The notes under the pieces: model-generated
What the model was told of the DNA's origin: nothing
The model's input: only the letters and a program-made list of their open reading frames with translations
Database searches by the model: none
Shown here: positions 1 through 10,200 of the stretch, one piece after another
How positions within the stretch are numbered: the stretch's first letter is position 1
How the letters are laid out: each line of letters begins with the position of its first letter
Made by a program: the position numbers and the translations under genes
NCBI RefSeq assembly: GCF_041224595.1
Contig: NZ_JBGFGN010000099.1
Location: 1 to 51,750, forward strand
Origin: Donghicola sp041224595
GTDB lineage: Bacteria > Pseudomonadota > Alphaproteobacteria > Rhodobacterales > Rhodobacteraceae
Direction of reading: 5' to 3'
Length of the DNA stretch: 51,750 bases

Positions 1-139
1 AACCTCACAGAATTGGCCTGACGGCCAATGCGCCTTGGACCGGGCTTGCTATATGAGGGCCGCACGCTCCAAGGCGCTCGCCCCAAACTGGCCGACTTTT
101 GCTCCGCCACAATGGCCGAATTTTACTCCGCCGTTGACA
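1..139. mobile_element. Terminal end of an IS21-like insertion sequence (partial)
   Basis: Seen: two near-identical 19-bp copies, GGCCGACTTTTGCTCCGCC (90-108) and GGCCGAATTTTACTCCGCC (114-132), sit just before CCGTTGACA, whose terminal CA is at 139. Repeated sub-terminal motifs and TG...CA termini are typical of IS21-family ends. The integrase reading frame to the right is interrupted exactly here. The first codons (1-21) could be the end of an istB-type gene (N-L-T-E-L-A-stop), but too little is present to say. The rest of the element is outside the window, so family assignment rests on end architecture only. Confidence 0.65.
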
Positions 140-1021
140 ATTTATCCCGGACCTCGATTTGCGGGGTCGGTGTCTGGTCTGGGAAAGTCTCTGCTTTTGT
201 GGAGAAAACGGAACTGGCGAAAATGCTATCGCAGAGGCTTGTTCGCTTTCTTTGGCAGCCTCGAGCAGTTCCTTGAAACGCGTCTCGAAAGAACTGTGCG
301 TTTGTAGATGCGCTACCGCTTTCGACATGAGCTCGAGTTGACGAAGTTCTGTCGCGGTAATGCCGTCAACGTCTTCTAGACCAAGGAGCTGTTCTGCCAG
401 TGCTGCAAGCGAATTAACGCGTCGATTTCCAAACCGACCAAAACCCGGCGTGTACTTGAAGTACTCTTGCTTCAGCAGGTCGAGATGGACTTGTCCTTCC
501 TCCAGTTCGGCTCTGCCAAAATTGCATTGACGGAGTTCGTCATCAAGGTCGATGTCAAAATGCACATCTTCGCCGTGCTGTGCTAGTAGGCGAAAGGCGT
601 GGCCGCGCAGACGATCCAGTGCGCGATTATGCAGGTAATGAGTCTTTGCCAGGAGGGATGCGTCATCGCGCGGAGCTGTGCTACCATGAGAGATGGCGCG
701 CAGCTGGTGCAGGAGTTCATTCTGGTATTGCGTGCGCGCTTTTACCCACTGGATTTTCTGTTCCGTCGTCAGGTGTCGTTGTTCGAGCGTTGTAAAGAGC
801 CTCTCACTCGTAAAGTTCAACAAATGCGCCAGAGATCTCGCTTGCCTTGGGCAAGACGTTCCGAGCGACACCTGAAAGTATGCATTACCCAACTGAAATT
901 TCTGATTCCTTTGCAAAATTTTCTGCTGGCATCGGACAATTGTGCGTAAAGCCGCCGACGGCACACGGCGTCGCCAAGAATAACTTGCACCACGACGGAG
1001 TAGATTTGGGGCGAGAGACAT
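140..1021 (-). pseudogene. Tyrosine integrase, N-terminal part only, truncated by an IS end
   Basis: A site-specific recombinase remnant of about 294 residues. The start is ATG at 1021, chosen because AGGAG (1030-1034) precedes it by 8 nt and because the first residues (MSLAPNLLRRGASYSWRRRV) match the DUF6538-type N-terminus of tRNA-targeting integrases. A VSLGT...QARSLAHLL stretch about 35 residues later supports this. The catalytic domain (R, HxxR, H and Y residues) is absent: the frame runs into the IS21-like end at 139 and stops at 5-7 after 45 foreign codons. The start lies about 120 bp from a copy of the tRNA-Gln attachment sequence (1142-1159), so this was probably the integrase of a separate element lying to the left. 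It is almost certainly inactive. Confidence 0.75.
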
Positions 1022-1141
1022 TTTGTTTGCTCCTGTTGGAGCGGAACGGGTCTGTGTGACAGTCCTGTGATACACCTGCGTGTACATCACATAAGACGGT
1101 CGGTGCAAAACCGTTTCAGAACAAAATGTTACGAAATTTTG
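1022..1141. other. Integrase promoter and att-arm region of the left element
   Basis: This stretch between the truncated integrase and the attachment repeat carries several GTGT-containing words: TCTGTGTGACA near 1051, CTGTGATACAC near 1065 and CGTGTACATCAC near 1080. They resemble the repeats next to the second integrase (21081-21113). By analogy these would be arm-type integrase binding sites. No gene is seen here. Confidence 0.35.
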
Positions 1142-1159
1142 TGGCTGGGGTGGTAGGAT
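1142..1159 (-). repeat. Attachment site repeat (att), copy of tRNA-Gln 3' end
   Basis: TGGCTGGGGTGGTAGGAT is identical to 21179-21196, where it forms the 3' end of tRNA-Gln including CCA (minus strand). The sequence diverges immediately after it (ACCCACC here, TCGAACC in the tRNA). It marks the left border of the 20-kb island and is also the likely right border of the element with the truncated integrase. Confidence 0.85.
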
Positions 1160-1239
1160 ACCCACCGACACTTGCCAAAATTCGAAACCGCAATCTTTTC
1201 AGACGGTTATACGCAGACTACACATTCCTCAGTGATGAT

Positions 1240-1261
1240 ATGTGTGAACTCTTGTGTAAAC
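1240..1261. repeat. Putative integrase arm-type binding sites, left end of island
   Basis: The 22 bases at 1240-1261 contain TGTGTGAAC and TTGTGTAAAC. They match 21092-21113, beside the integrase at the other end, at 18 of 22 positions and in the same orientation. Two short GTGT repeats 12 bp apart near each att site are what arm-type integrase sites look like. Function is inferred. Confidence 0.4.
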
Positions 1262-1366
1262 AGGACTACATCGCCAAGCTGCAGACGTCCAGATGATATC
1301 CCGCCTCTTCAACAGGGCCTCGCGGAGGGTGAAGGCCTTCCGATGGCGCCGCCCTTCGGTACAGTG

Positions 1367-1388
1367 GTCGGGCAGCAAGCTGCCCGAC
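1367..1388. terminator. Perfect hairpin after the restriction operon
   Basis: GTCGGGCAGC and GCTGCCCGAC form 10-bp arms around AA, 23 bp beyond the res stop codon on the minus strand. There is no T-tract, so it is a weak terminator candidate or a protein-binding palindrome. Confidence 0.35.
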
Positions 1389-1410
1389 ATCCGACATCGA
1401 GATGCCGGCA

Positions 1411-4400
1411 TCACGAGACCAGGTCCATCAAAGTCGCGTAGTCTGTAACGACATCATACTTCGCCCTGTCTCCGGCTATATCTTTCGATATCTCTGCGAA
1501 GAACTTTCGGGCGCATTCGATCTTGGTCTTCTCGATCTCGCGTAACTTCATGCTGGACATCGAGCCCTTGGTCTCCGCAACGAAGTAGATGTGCCGGACA
1601 CTCCCGTTTCTGAATGAAATCGCCCAGTCAGGATTGTAGTCGCCGACCGGGGTCGGGATGAGGAATCCGCGAGGAAGCTTGGCGTAGACAATGACTTCGT
1701 TGCTCACGTCCAGTTCCTCTACGAATTTGCGCTCCACGTCGGAATCCGTGATCGCGTAGTCGTAGACATGGTTCTTCAGCTTTGCCGACGCACGCGAAAA
1801 ATCTTGTCCCGTCTGGTTCGCCGTGAAGATGTCGACTTCGTACCGTTCATCCACTTCATCATAGGCCAGGCGTTCAATCACCATGGCAGCCTTTTGTTCG
1901 GCGATGATGCGAGACGCCTCGGAAATGAAGTGCTCCGGGTTCTGGGCGAACTGCCCAAAGACCGCCGGTGTCATCTGCCGAAGAACACGGGCGGTTGTAT
2001 CTCTGGTCAGCTGGGCACCTTCAGCCACCTTGCCCACCAGATCGTATTTCACCAAGGAGTGGACGGATTTGCCCTCTTCGGTCTCCGTCTTGGTGACCGA
2101 GAAGCCAGTGCCACCCCGCAGTTGGCCATCCGTCAGCCCATCATTCTGAACACCGGTCTGCACGGTGTAACGCAATGGCGTCACCTTGAGGCGGTCGAGT
2201 GCGCTGACGCATTTCGTAGTGAGCTCTTCGCTGTCGAAATCCACCTTGTAGACAGCCTTGCGGTTGATCCGCGACCACAGATCCTGAAAGGCCTTCTTGT
2301 CAAAGTTGTCCTTGTTGAAAGGATTTGATTTCGGCTTCCGACCGTCATCGACCTTCGGCAACTGAGATTCGCTGAAGACGCTGTCGATAAGTTTGAAAAT
2401 CTGTTCGGCGTGAGGCCTCAGTTCTTCCGGCAGCTCGACAAGGGACCCAGACGATTTCGCGTCGTGGTATTCGCTTGATACCTGGTCTGCATCGTCCGTG
2501 TAGTCGTTCTTGACCAAGTACCGATAAATCTGTTTTGCCATGGCTGGCGTGACTTCGATGGGCCCTTCATAAGTCTCAATCTGTTTTCCAGTGAAGAAGG
2601 CCTGCGTTGCCTGACGCGGACGCATGGACAGGGTCTCTGCGATCTCCTTCTGCAGCCCTCCCACGAAATCCTTGTAGCTCTCGCTGGCGACAACCGTGAG
2701 CACGTTCACGTCGTGGACCACGGACGGGTGGTCCATGCGATCTCCATGTTGATCGACGCTCAACCGCAGGCCGCGCCCGACTTCCTGCCGACGGGAGATC
2801 ATGTTTTCGCTGTGTTTCAACATGCACATCACAAACACGTTCGGATTGTCCCAGCCTTCGCGCAGGGCAGAATGCGAAAAGATGAAGCGCGTTGGCTCGT
2901 CGAAGGAGAGCAGCCGTTCCTTGTCCTTGAGGATCAGATCGTAGGCATCCACATCATCGGAATCGACCGACCTCGCCCCAACCGCCGGGTTCTTAAGACG
3001 GTTCGTCTTCTTGTCGATGGAGAAATACCCGTTGTGCGTGGTCGCGGGATCGATGCCGCGGAGGTATTTGCGATAGTCCTCGTCGTCGATCTCAAGGCTC
3101 GTCAGGTAGTCGTCCTTCAGCAGCTGATACTCTTCTTCGAATACCCGGGCATACTCGCCCTTCTCGTCACCCTGACCGTAGTCCCGGTACTTCACCACTT
3201 CATCTATGAAGAAAAGCGACAGGACCTTGATACCACGGGCGTAGAGCTGCTTTTCCTTGTCCAGGTGTGCCTTGATCGTCTCCCGAATCTGGATGCGGCG
3301 GATATCGCGCTCGGACACATCCCCACTGGCTTCGCCGGACTGCAGTTTTTCGCCGTTCGTGAACTCGACAAAATCGTTGTGGGCATCGATCTGGCTGACG
3401 GTAAATCCCCGATACTGATCTAGCTCACCCGACAAGGTGTATAGGTCACCCCCAAACTCGACACGGCGCCACTGTCTTTTGATTTCGCCGGACTTCAGTT
3501 TGACTTCCAGCTCGATCCGCGCAACTGGCGCCTTGCCAGAGCCGCGTATCTCGACCCCTTCGAGGAACAGGTATGCATTCGTGCCTGCCAGCCCGCGCGT
3601 CTGGATCCCACGAACGGCAATCTTCTTCACCAGCTTCTGATTGTATGCATCCAACGCATCCAGACGATGGACCCGATTGTGTTGCGTCCGATGAGTTGCC
3701 GAATAGCGCAGGATGAAGAGAGGGTTGAACTGCGGCAGGGCCGCCATCGTGGCCTTGCCCTCCATCTTTTGCGGCTCGTCCAGGATCAGAATGGGACGGT
3801 TCGCAGCGATCACGTCGATTGGCTTGCGCGACTGAAAGTCGTCGAGTTCTTCGTAGATGCGCCGATTATCCTTTCCACGCGCGTTGAACGCCTGGATGTT
3901 GATGATCATCACGTTGATCCCGGCATCCGAGGAGAAGCTCTCCAACTCGTGCAGGCGTTTCGAGTTATAGATAAAGAACCGCGCCTTCTTACCGTAGCTC
4001 TCCGTGAAATGCTCTGCGGTGATCTGCAGGGATTTCTGGACCCCCTCCCGGATGGCGATCGACGGCACCATGATGATGAACTTCGACCAGCCGTACCGCT
4101 TGTTCATCTCGAAGATCGTCTTGATGTAGCAGTAGGTCTTGCCCGTGCCGGTCTCCATCTCGACATCCAGATGTACTTTGGTCGCGGCGAGGGCTTCCTT
4201 CTTGTACGCGGCCTTGACCGGGATACGCGCGCCCTTGTTGTCGAAGGTCGTGAAATCCGTCAGCGTCTCCGTCGCGGGCAGGTTCTGCCGTCGCTGGACT
4301 TTCTGGATATTCTCCAAGATCTGTAGATCGGTCAGCGCCAGATCCGCGTTCTTGAACCCTTCGTATTCCGACGCCGCGCGAAGCTGCTGCCCCTTCTTCT

Positions 4401-4518
4401 CAACACCTGGGTCGATGCGAAAAGACAGCCCGGTCGACATGGGTTGCCCCTCGAAGCAATCGACCACATCGTTGACCGCGTTCGTCTGGTAAGGCTGAAC
4501 CTTGAACTTGAGCTTCAT
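1411..4518 (-). CDS. res: Type III restriction enzyme, Res subunit
   Basis: ATP-dependent endonuclease subunit of a type III restriction-modification system. It acts with Mod on the cytoplasmic DNA of invaders. The protein has 1035 residues, the usual size. An SF2 helicase motif I (ETGTGKT, about 122-128) is followed by motif II DEP (247-249). Helicase C-terminal motifs include EGWDNPN and RRQEVGRGLRL. Near the C-terminus PD (963-964) and E-T-K (982-984) fit the PD-(D/E)XK nuclease core. The gene starts 8 nt after the mod stop codon and is last in the helicase-DUF4391-mod-res operon, so it is presumably co-translated with mod. No frameshift or missing motif was seen. The family assignment is firm; the recognition sequence cannot be told. 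Confidence 0.93.
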   Translation of the reverse strand: MKLKFKVQPYQTNAVNDVVDCFEGQPMSTGLSFRIDPGVEKKGQQLRAASEYEGFKNADLALTDLQILENIQKVQRRQNLPATETLTDFTTFDNKGARIPVKAAYKKEALAATKVHLDVEMETGTGKTYCYIKTIFEMNKRYGWSKFIIMVPSIAIREGVQKSLQITAEHFTESYGKKARFFIYNSKRLHELESFSSDAGINVMIINIQAFNARGKDNRRIYEELDDFQSRKPIDVIAANRPILILDEPQKMEGKATMAALPQFNPLFILRYSATHRTQHNRVHRLDALDAYNQKLVKKIAVRGIQTRGLAGTNAYLFLEGVEIRGSGKAPVARIELEVKLKSGEIKRQWRRVEFGGDLYTLSGELDQYRGFTVSQIDAHNDFVEFTNGEKLQSGEASGDVSERDIRRIQIRETIKAHLDKEKQLYARGIKVLSLFFIDEVVKYRDYGQGDEKGEYARVFEEEYQLLKDDYLTSLEIDDEDYRKYLRGIDPATTHNGYFSIDKKTNRLKNPAVGARSVDSDDVDAYDLILKDKERLLSFDEPTRFIFSHSALREGWDNPNVFVMCMLKHSENMISRRQEVGRGLRLSVDQHGDRMDHPSVVHDVNVLTVVASESYKDFVGGLQKEIAETLSMRPRQATQAFFTGKQIETYEGPIEVTPAMAKQIYRYLVKNDYTDDADQVSSEYHDAKSSGSLVELPEELRPHAEQIFKLIDSVFSESQLPKVDDGRKPKSNPFNKDNFDKKAFQDLWSRINRKAVYKVDFDSEELTTKCVSALDRLKVTPLRYTVQTGVQNDGLTDGQLRGGTGFSVTKTETEEGKSVHSLVKYDLVGKVAEGAQLTRDTTARVLRQMTPAVFGQFAQNPEHFISEASRIIAEQKAAMVIERLAYDEVDERYEVDIFTANQTGQDFSRASAKLKNHVYDYAITDSDVERKFVEELDVSNEVIVYAKLPRGFLIPTPVGDYNPDWAISFRNGSVRHIYFVAETKGSMSSMKLREIEKTKIECARKFFAEISKDIAGDRAKYDVVTDYATLMDLVS

Positions 4519-4526
4519 GGTCTGCC

Positions 4527-6470
4527 TCAGATTGCTTTGACGTCTGTGGTGGGAGACATTTGGCGGAAGATCTGCTCGACGTTGATCTTCACCGCGTCAG
4601 AGACAAAGCCGTTGTCGCGGAAGACGACCCGCAGGGGTTCGTGGCCCGCCAGCGTTTTCACCATCTCCTCGGTGATGCCCTTGTCGAAGCAGGCGATCAG
4701 GGCGTTGTCATCGACGAAGAAGACGGTCTTGCCCATCACCTCCTCGCGGCGGATGGGCAGCGTCAGATCCACGCCCCAATCGACCAGCACCTGGAACAGC
4801 AGGTCCTCGGGGGTGCGGTCCGGCTTCACGTTGTCAACCATGTCGAGCAGGTCGGCCTGGTTCAGCTCGTCCGGGCGGTAATAGACGTCCTTCATGTTCG
4901 AGGTGTCGACCTTGAGCACCCGGAAACCGACATCGCGGTTCCAGTCGGGATGGCAGTCGCCGGCGAGGATTTTCTTGCCAGCACGGCGAATGCGTTCTTT
5001 CGCTATTTCTGCGACGGTTCCCGGAACGCCCAGTTCTTTGCAAAACTTCGCAGCGACCTTGGAGCTGAGAGCCCCCTCATCCAGGGGTTGATCTATCTGA
5101 ATTTGAATGAACGATCTGCGGCCACCATCCTTGGCATTTTGCGCAAAAACTGCATGGGCAGTTGAGCTTGATCCCGCGAAGAAATCCAAGATCAACCCAT
5201 CTTTTTCTTCAAAAGTAACAAGCTCAACAAGTCGCCGGATCAACTCGGAAGGCTTAGCAAATGGAAACACCTGGGAGTTACCGAAAATATCAACAATCTC
5301 ATTGGTACCATGCTGCCCATAAACGCCATCTATAATGGAAAAGAACTTTGAGGCTCGCACATCTCCACCGCTCTCTTTCAAGTATTGCTTTGACGAAATA
5401 GACCAACTTCCTCCTTTGGCCCTCTGGAAGTAAACCTCTCCAGCATCAAGAGCGCTCTGCATACGCTCCCGGCTCCACCTCCACTGCCGTTTCGGCCAAA
5501 TGTCTGAACCATCTGGCGCCTTAACTGAAAAGTTCAGGTTCGGCCTATCTTCAAAGCTCTTCATCGCCTCAAGGGGGTGAGTACGAAAAGGACCCTTTTC
5601 TTCGAAAAATTCGTCTTGGTTGGTGTAGTACCTTTCAACTTGCGCGTCTGTCAAAGGCACATACATGTTGGCAACAGATTCAATATCCCGAGCATACATC
5701 AGTATATACTCATGAATGGAGACCAGGTGTTTTTCCTTGGCTCCACCTCCGTATCTCTTCTTCCATATTATGTTGTCGATAAAGTTATCAGCCCCGAAAA
5801 CTTCGTCGCAAACCTTGCGCAGGTTATGAATTTCATTATCGTCGGCACTTATCAGGATCAGACCATCAGAGGACATCAAAGATCGAGCAATTCTCAAACG
5901 CGGGTATATCATTGATAGCCAGTCGGAGTGGAAACGCCCATTATTATCCGTGTTTGCAACCAATCGGTTTCCCGCCTCATCAATCTGCATCGATCGCCGA
6001 AGGAACTCACTCGAACCCTGAGAGAAATCATCTTCATACACGAAATCCGATCCTGTATTATACGGAGGATCAATGTAGATCATTTTGACCGCCCCTAAGA
6101 GTCCATCCTGTATCAACTTCAAGGCCGTAAGATTATCGCCTTCGATAAATAGATTCTTAGTGTCATCGAATCGAAAGCTCTCTGCTTCCTTTGGGCGAAC
6201 AGTTTTTGCTTCCGGTCCTTGCCCTGTTGCCATCGCTTCCCGTTTCCCAGGCCAATCCAACCGATACCGCTCTTGCGGTCCTTCGACGATATGGTCGCTC
6301 AGCTCCTGACGCAGCGCATCGAAATCCACCGCCAGACGCAGCCCGCCTGTCGCCTCGTCCCGTGCCTCGGTCACACAACCGGGGAACAGATCGCGGATCT
6401 TCGCGATGTTGTCTTGGCTCAGGTCGGGGCTGTGCATCTTCAGTTTGTCCATGCTCGGTCTCTCACTCAT
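4527..6470 (-). CDS. mod: Type III DNA methyltransferase, Mod subunit
   Basis: Adenine-N6 methyltransferase and specificity subunit of the type III system, about 647 residues. The SAM/catalytic motif DPPYNTG (about 134-140) precedes the FAGSSST motif, the beta-class order typical of Mod. ATG at 6470 is preferred: it overlaps the DUF4391 stop by 8 nt (ATGAGTGA). The frame also opens upstream at a GTG at 6491. The middle of the gene (roughly 5100-6200), between the two motifs where target recognition lies, is visibly richer in A and T than both gene ends and its neighbours. That suggests exchange of the recognition domain. No long simple-sequence repeat of the phase-variable Mod kind is seen. 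Confidence 0.92.
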   Translation of the reverse strand: MSERPSMDKLKMHSPDLSQDNIAKIRDLFPGCVTEARDEATGGLRLAVDFDALRQELSDHIVEGPQERYRLDWPGKREAMATGQGPEAKTVRPKEAESFRFDDTKNLFIEGDNLTALKLIQDGLLGAVKMIYIDPPYNTGSDFVYEDDFSQGSSEFLRRSMQIDEAGNRLVANTDNNGRFHSDWLSMIYPRLRIARSLMSSDGLILISADDNEIHNLRKVCDEVFGADNFIDNIIWKKRYGGGAKEKHLVSIHEYILMYARDIESVANMYVPLTDAQVERYYTNQDEFFEEKGPFRTHPLEAMKSFEDRPNLNFSVKAPDGSDIWPKRQWRWSRERMQSALDAGEVYFQRAKGGSWSISSKQYLKESGGDVRASKFFSIIDGVYGQHGTNEIVDIFGNSQVFPFAKPSELIRRLVELVTFEEKDGLILDFFAGSSSTAHAVFAQNAKDGGRRSFIQIQIDQPLDEGALSSKVAAKFCKELGVPGTVAEIAKERIRRAGKKILAGDCHPDWNRDVGFRVLKVDTSNMKDVYYRPDELNQADLLDMVDNVKPDRTPEDLLFQVLVDWGVDLTLPIRREEVMGKTVFFVDDNALIACFDKGITEEMVKTLAGHEPLRVVFRDNGFVSDAVKINVEQIFRQMSPTTDVKAI

Positions 6471-7209
6471 CTGTCTGGGCAACCCGGCCACCCGCCGTCA
6501 GCCGCGCCAGTTCCTGTTTGGCTGCGCGCAATTCGGCGTTGATGCCGACGCGCCTGTTGAATTGTTTTTCACGCCCCAGCCGCGCTTTGATCCGCGCGAC
6601 CTCCCGCGTCTGCCGCTCGATCGCCTCGGTCTGTGCGATGCGCTCTTCCAGCGTGACCCGTGCCTCCGGCTCCGGCCCGGCAAAGCCCGTCTGGGCCTTC
6701 TCGCCGTAGCCCGGCACCAGCTGCGCCGTCCGCCCCGCGACCAAGGGTTCGAGAAGCCGCTCGTACAGCGCACCCATGGTCAGCGCAACCGGCAGGGGCT
6801 CGCGCGCCGTATCCTCCAGCTGCCAGGCCGACTGGAAATATTCGCGCACCATCCAGCGCGTCCCGTCCGCCCCGCCGGCCTTCTTGTAGGCCCCCGCCGT
6901 GCGGATGCGCCCGCCATGGACCAGCTCGAAGATCAGCGGAAAGGGAATGGCCTTGTCGATGGACCGCAGCACCAGCATATCCGGCGTCGCGGTGCGCAAG
7001 GTGATGCGAAAGACCTGCACCTCTGCCACCTGCTTGGTCGCCGGCAGGTTCACCGTCTCGGGCGCCAGCTTGTGCGACCAGACGATCTGATCCACCTCAC
7101 GCACAAAGAGATCCTTGAGCTGCGTGTTGGCCCCGGCGTGTTCGTAGATCTTGTTCTTCGGGATCACCCGGCCAAAGGCCGCCGCCCTTGGCCAGTCGTA
7201 CAGCGTCAT
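6463..7209 (-). CDS. DUF4391 domain protein of the restriction operon
   Basis: A 248-residue protein recognised as DUF4391 from its start (TLYDWPRAAAFGRVIPKNKI) and the following QIVWSHKLAPETVNLPAT and VFRITLR stretches. No catalytic motif is obvious. The second half is a charged, probably coiled-coil segment (REVARIKARLGREKQ region). The start ATG lies 3 nt after the helicase stop, with its ribosome-binding site (GGAGG) inside the helicase end. Its 3' end overlaps mod. This tight coupling ties it to the helicase and to Mod/Res. Its biochemical role is not known to me; a linker or accessory subunit between helicase and Mod is a guess from position. Confidence 0.8.
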   Translation of the reverse strand: MTLYDWPRAAAFGRVIPKNKIYEHAGANTQLKDLFVREVDQIVWSHKLAPETVNLPATKQVAEVQVFRITLRTATPDMLVLRSIDKAIPFPLIFELVHGGRIRTAGAYKKAGGADGTRWMVREYFQSAWQLEDTAREPLPVALTMGALYERLLEPLVAGRTAQLVPGYGEKAQTGFAGPEPEARVTLEERIAQTEAIERQTREVARIKARLGREKQFNRRVGINAELRAAKQELARLTAGGRVAQTDE

Positions 7210-7212
7210 GAC

Positions 7213-10200
7213 TCATCCTCCCTCGATCACAAGGAAAGCGATCAGCTCGAAATCGTCCAGTCCCTTGATCGTGTGGGTAAGCGCCGTGGTGCGGCCGCCA
7301 CCGAACAGGCTGTCGATGTCCTTGTCTTCCTTCACCTCGATCATGGACCGGATGGCCCCGGAGAGCAGGTCGGAATAGCGGCTCATGTCGCGCCCGTCCC
7401 CTGTGCGAGCGTTGAAGACCTGGCAGACATCGCGGATCGGTTCCATCCGCCCCTTGCAGCTGCTGCGGATCAGGTCGAGCAGGCGCTTCACCTCGGTATG
7501 ATCCGCGACGATCTGTTCGTTGTCGTCGATGTAGACGAGGTAATAGGGGTGCAGGCGGTTCTGCTGATTGACGTTGACGCTGTCGTGGATGTTCTTCAGC
7601 GCAAAGATCACGCCGGGATGCAGGCCGCGTTCAGGCTGGGCGGGCACCACCGCGTGCATGCCGAAAGGCACGTTGTGCAGATCGCCATGCTCCTTGACGT
7701 AGTTGAGCAGATCCATGCGGAAGTCATTCAGCCCGAGGTCGGTGATGGAGATGCCGGCCTTTACATCCTCCAGCTCGATCACTTCGTCCTGCAGGCGCTT
7801 CAGCTGCTCCTTGCGGTAGGCGATGTCGCTGGATTTGGCGGTCAGAACGTTGTCGTCCCCGGTCGCGGTGATGTCCGAGATCACCATGCGGTTCTCTACC
7901 CGCTCCTTGAGATTGATATACTCGTCGAGCGTGATGTCCGGCCAGTAGTTCACCAGCTGGATCTGGCTGTTGGGCGACCCGATCCGGTCGACCCGCCCGA
8001 ACCGTTGGATGATCCGCACCGGGTTCCAGTGGATGTCGTAATTGATCAGGAAATCGCAATCCTGAAGGTTCTGACCTTCCGAGATACAGTCCGTACCGAC
8101 AAGGATGTCGATTTCGTCCTTCTCATCCGGGAGGACGACCGCCTTCTCCTTGGATCGCGGGGAAAACAGCGTCAGGACGCTCTGGAAATCATGGGATTTC
8201 TTCAGGGTGGTCTTCGGGGAGTCCGAGCCTGTCACCTTGCCCACATGCAGGTCCAGCCCGCGGGCGAAGGGCCCCAGATTTTCGTAAAGGTAATTCGCTG
8301 TGTCGGCGAAGGCGGTGAAGATGAGAACCTTGCGGTTGCCCGGGTTGAGGGGGGCATTCACCTTCTGTCGGATAAGGTCGAGCAGGTGCTGTAGCTTTGC
8401 GTCATCTGCCGGCGCCACCTTGTCCATCGAGGCAATCAGTTCCTCAATGATCAACAGATCCCCAGAGAGGTCATTCTTCCATGATGGCAGGTCCATATCG
8501 GCAAGGCTGATCTGGACCTTCTTGCCAACCGTGAATTCGTCGAGGCCTGACAGATCGTCGTCTTCAGGATCGAAATCGGTGTCCGCCAGATAGTCGCGTA
8601 CGCCTTCACCGCGCCCGGTCTTCTCGAATTCAGAAATAGCGTCGAGGGTGCGCGAGATATTCCCCGCCAAGGCCCTCAGGGTCAGGCGGAAGGCTGCCAC
8701 GGAGCTTTCCAGCCGTTTCAGAAGGTTGGTCGTCATCAGGGCCTGCAAGCTCTGCTCACGGTCCGCCTGCCGCAGTTTCCCGCGCCCGCCCTCGGTCTGG
8801 GTATCGTAGATCTCTTCGTACTTCCTGAGGCGGCTGGTCAGGATGTAGCTAATCGGGGCATAAACCGCGAGCTTCAGAACCGACAGCTGGGTGAAGATAT
8901 CGTTGAACCCCATCACATCGGGCCGGTCGGTGATGGGGCAATGGAACGACAGGGGTTTCCGCCGCTGTGGAAACTTCCCGATGTCCTTGGTGTCGTAGAA
9001 GGTCTCGATGTGCTTGCGCGACCGTGCAATGGTGACCGCGTCCAGCAGCTCGAAGAAATCAAAATCAAGCCCACGCAGGATGGACGCTGCAGTACGCTCT
9101 TCCGGCGGGAGGGTGGACCAGTCGTTGAAGGCCTTCTGCGCGCGACGGAAAATCTCCTCAATACTGGCCTCGGTTTTCAGGCTTTTGCTCAGCGCATCGG
9201 ACTGCCCTTCATACGCCAAGGCAAGCTGGTTGCGCAGGTCCGTGAAGCGGTTGTTCACCGGTGTCGCGGACAGCATCAGAACCTTGGTCTTCACTCCCGC
9301 GCGGATGACCTTATTCATGAGTTTCTGGTATCTGGTCTCGCGGTCCTTATAGACGTCGTTGTTCCGGAAGTTGTGGGATTCATCGATAACCACCAAGTCG
9401 AAGTTGCCCCAGTTCAGACGGTTCAGAGGTATCCCGAAGGACTCGCCGGAAGTACGGGACAGGTCTGTGTGGCATAGGACCTGGTAGTTGAACCGATCCC
9501 TCTCGAAGATGTTCGTCGTAAGGTTCGAATTGTAATTCCGCCAATTGTCGGCAAGCTTCTTCGGGCAAAGCACCAGGACAGAACGGTTCCTCAACTCGTA
9601 ATATTTGATCACCGCCAGCGCGGTGAAGGTCTTACCGAGGCCAACCGAGTCTGCCAGAATGCAACCGTTGTAGGTCTCGAGCTTGTTGATAATCCCGGTC
9701 GCGGCGTCGCGCTGGTAATTGAACAGCTTCTTCCAGACCAAGCTATCCTGATAGCCAGTCAGATCGTTGGGCAAGACGTCCTCATCAACGGCATCAAGGA
9801 AGTCATGAAAGATATTGTATAGCATCATGAAGTAGATGCGCTCGGGCGAATTCTCCTGATAGACTGACTCGATGTGCTCGCAAATGGCAGCGGTCACATC
9901 CTCCACCTTGTCCGCATCGGACCAGATTTGGTCGAACAGTTGCAAGTAGACCCGCGCCATCGCAGGCTCGTCGGTCCGCGTGACGAAATTCGAAACGGCA
10001 TCCCCTTGCTGGTAGCCAAGATCAACAGCCGTAAAGCCGCTGATCGGCATATACGCGACCTCCGCGTCAGCGCCCGAAACATGCACGAATTGCTGCATTG
10101 GGGCCTTGGTCGTATTGGACTTGAACCGCGCCTTCTTACGGATCCAGTCCGCACACTCCCGGGCGACAGCACGCTGGGTCATCTTGTTCCGCAGCTGGAT

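Noticed and set aside
1172..1441. 89-codon plus-strand open frame between att and res
   Set aside because: It overlaps the res 3' end and putative integrase sites and has no ribosome-binding site or protein-like composition.
6406..8394. 662-codon plus-strand open frame over DUF4391 and the helicase
   Set aside because: It covers two well-supported minus-strand genes and has shadow composition.
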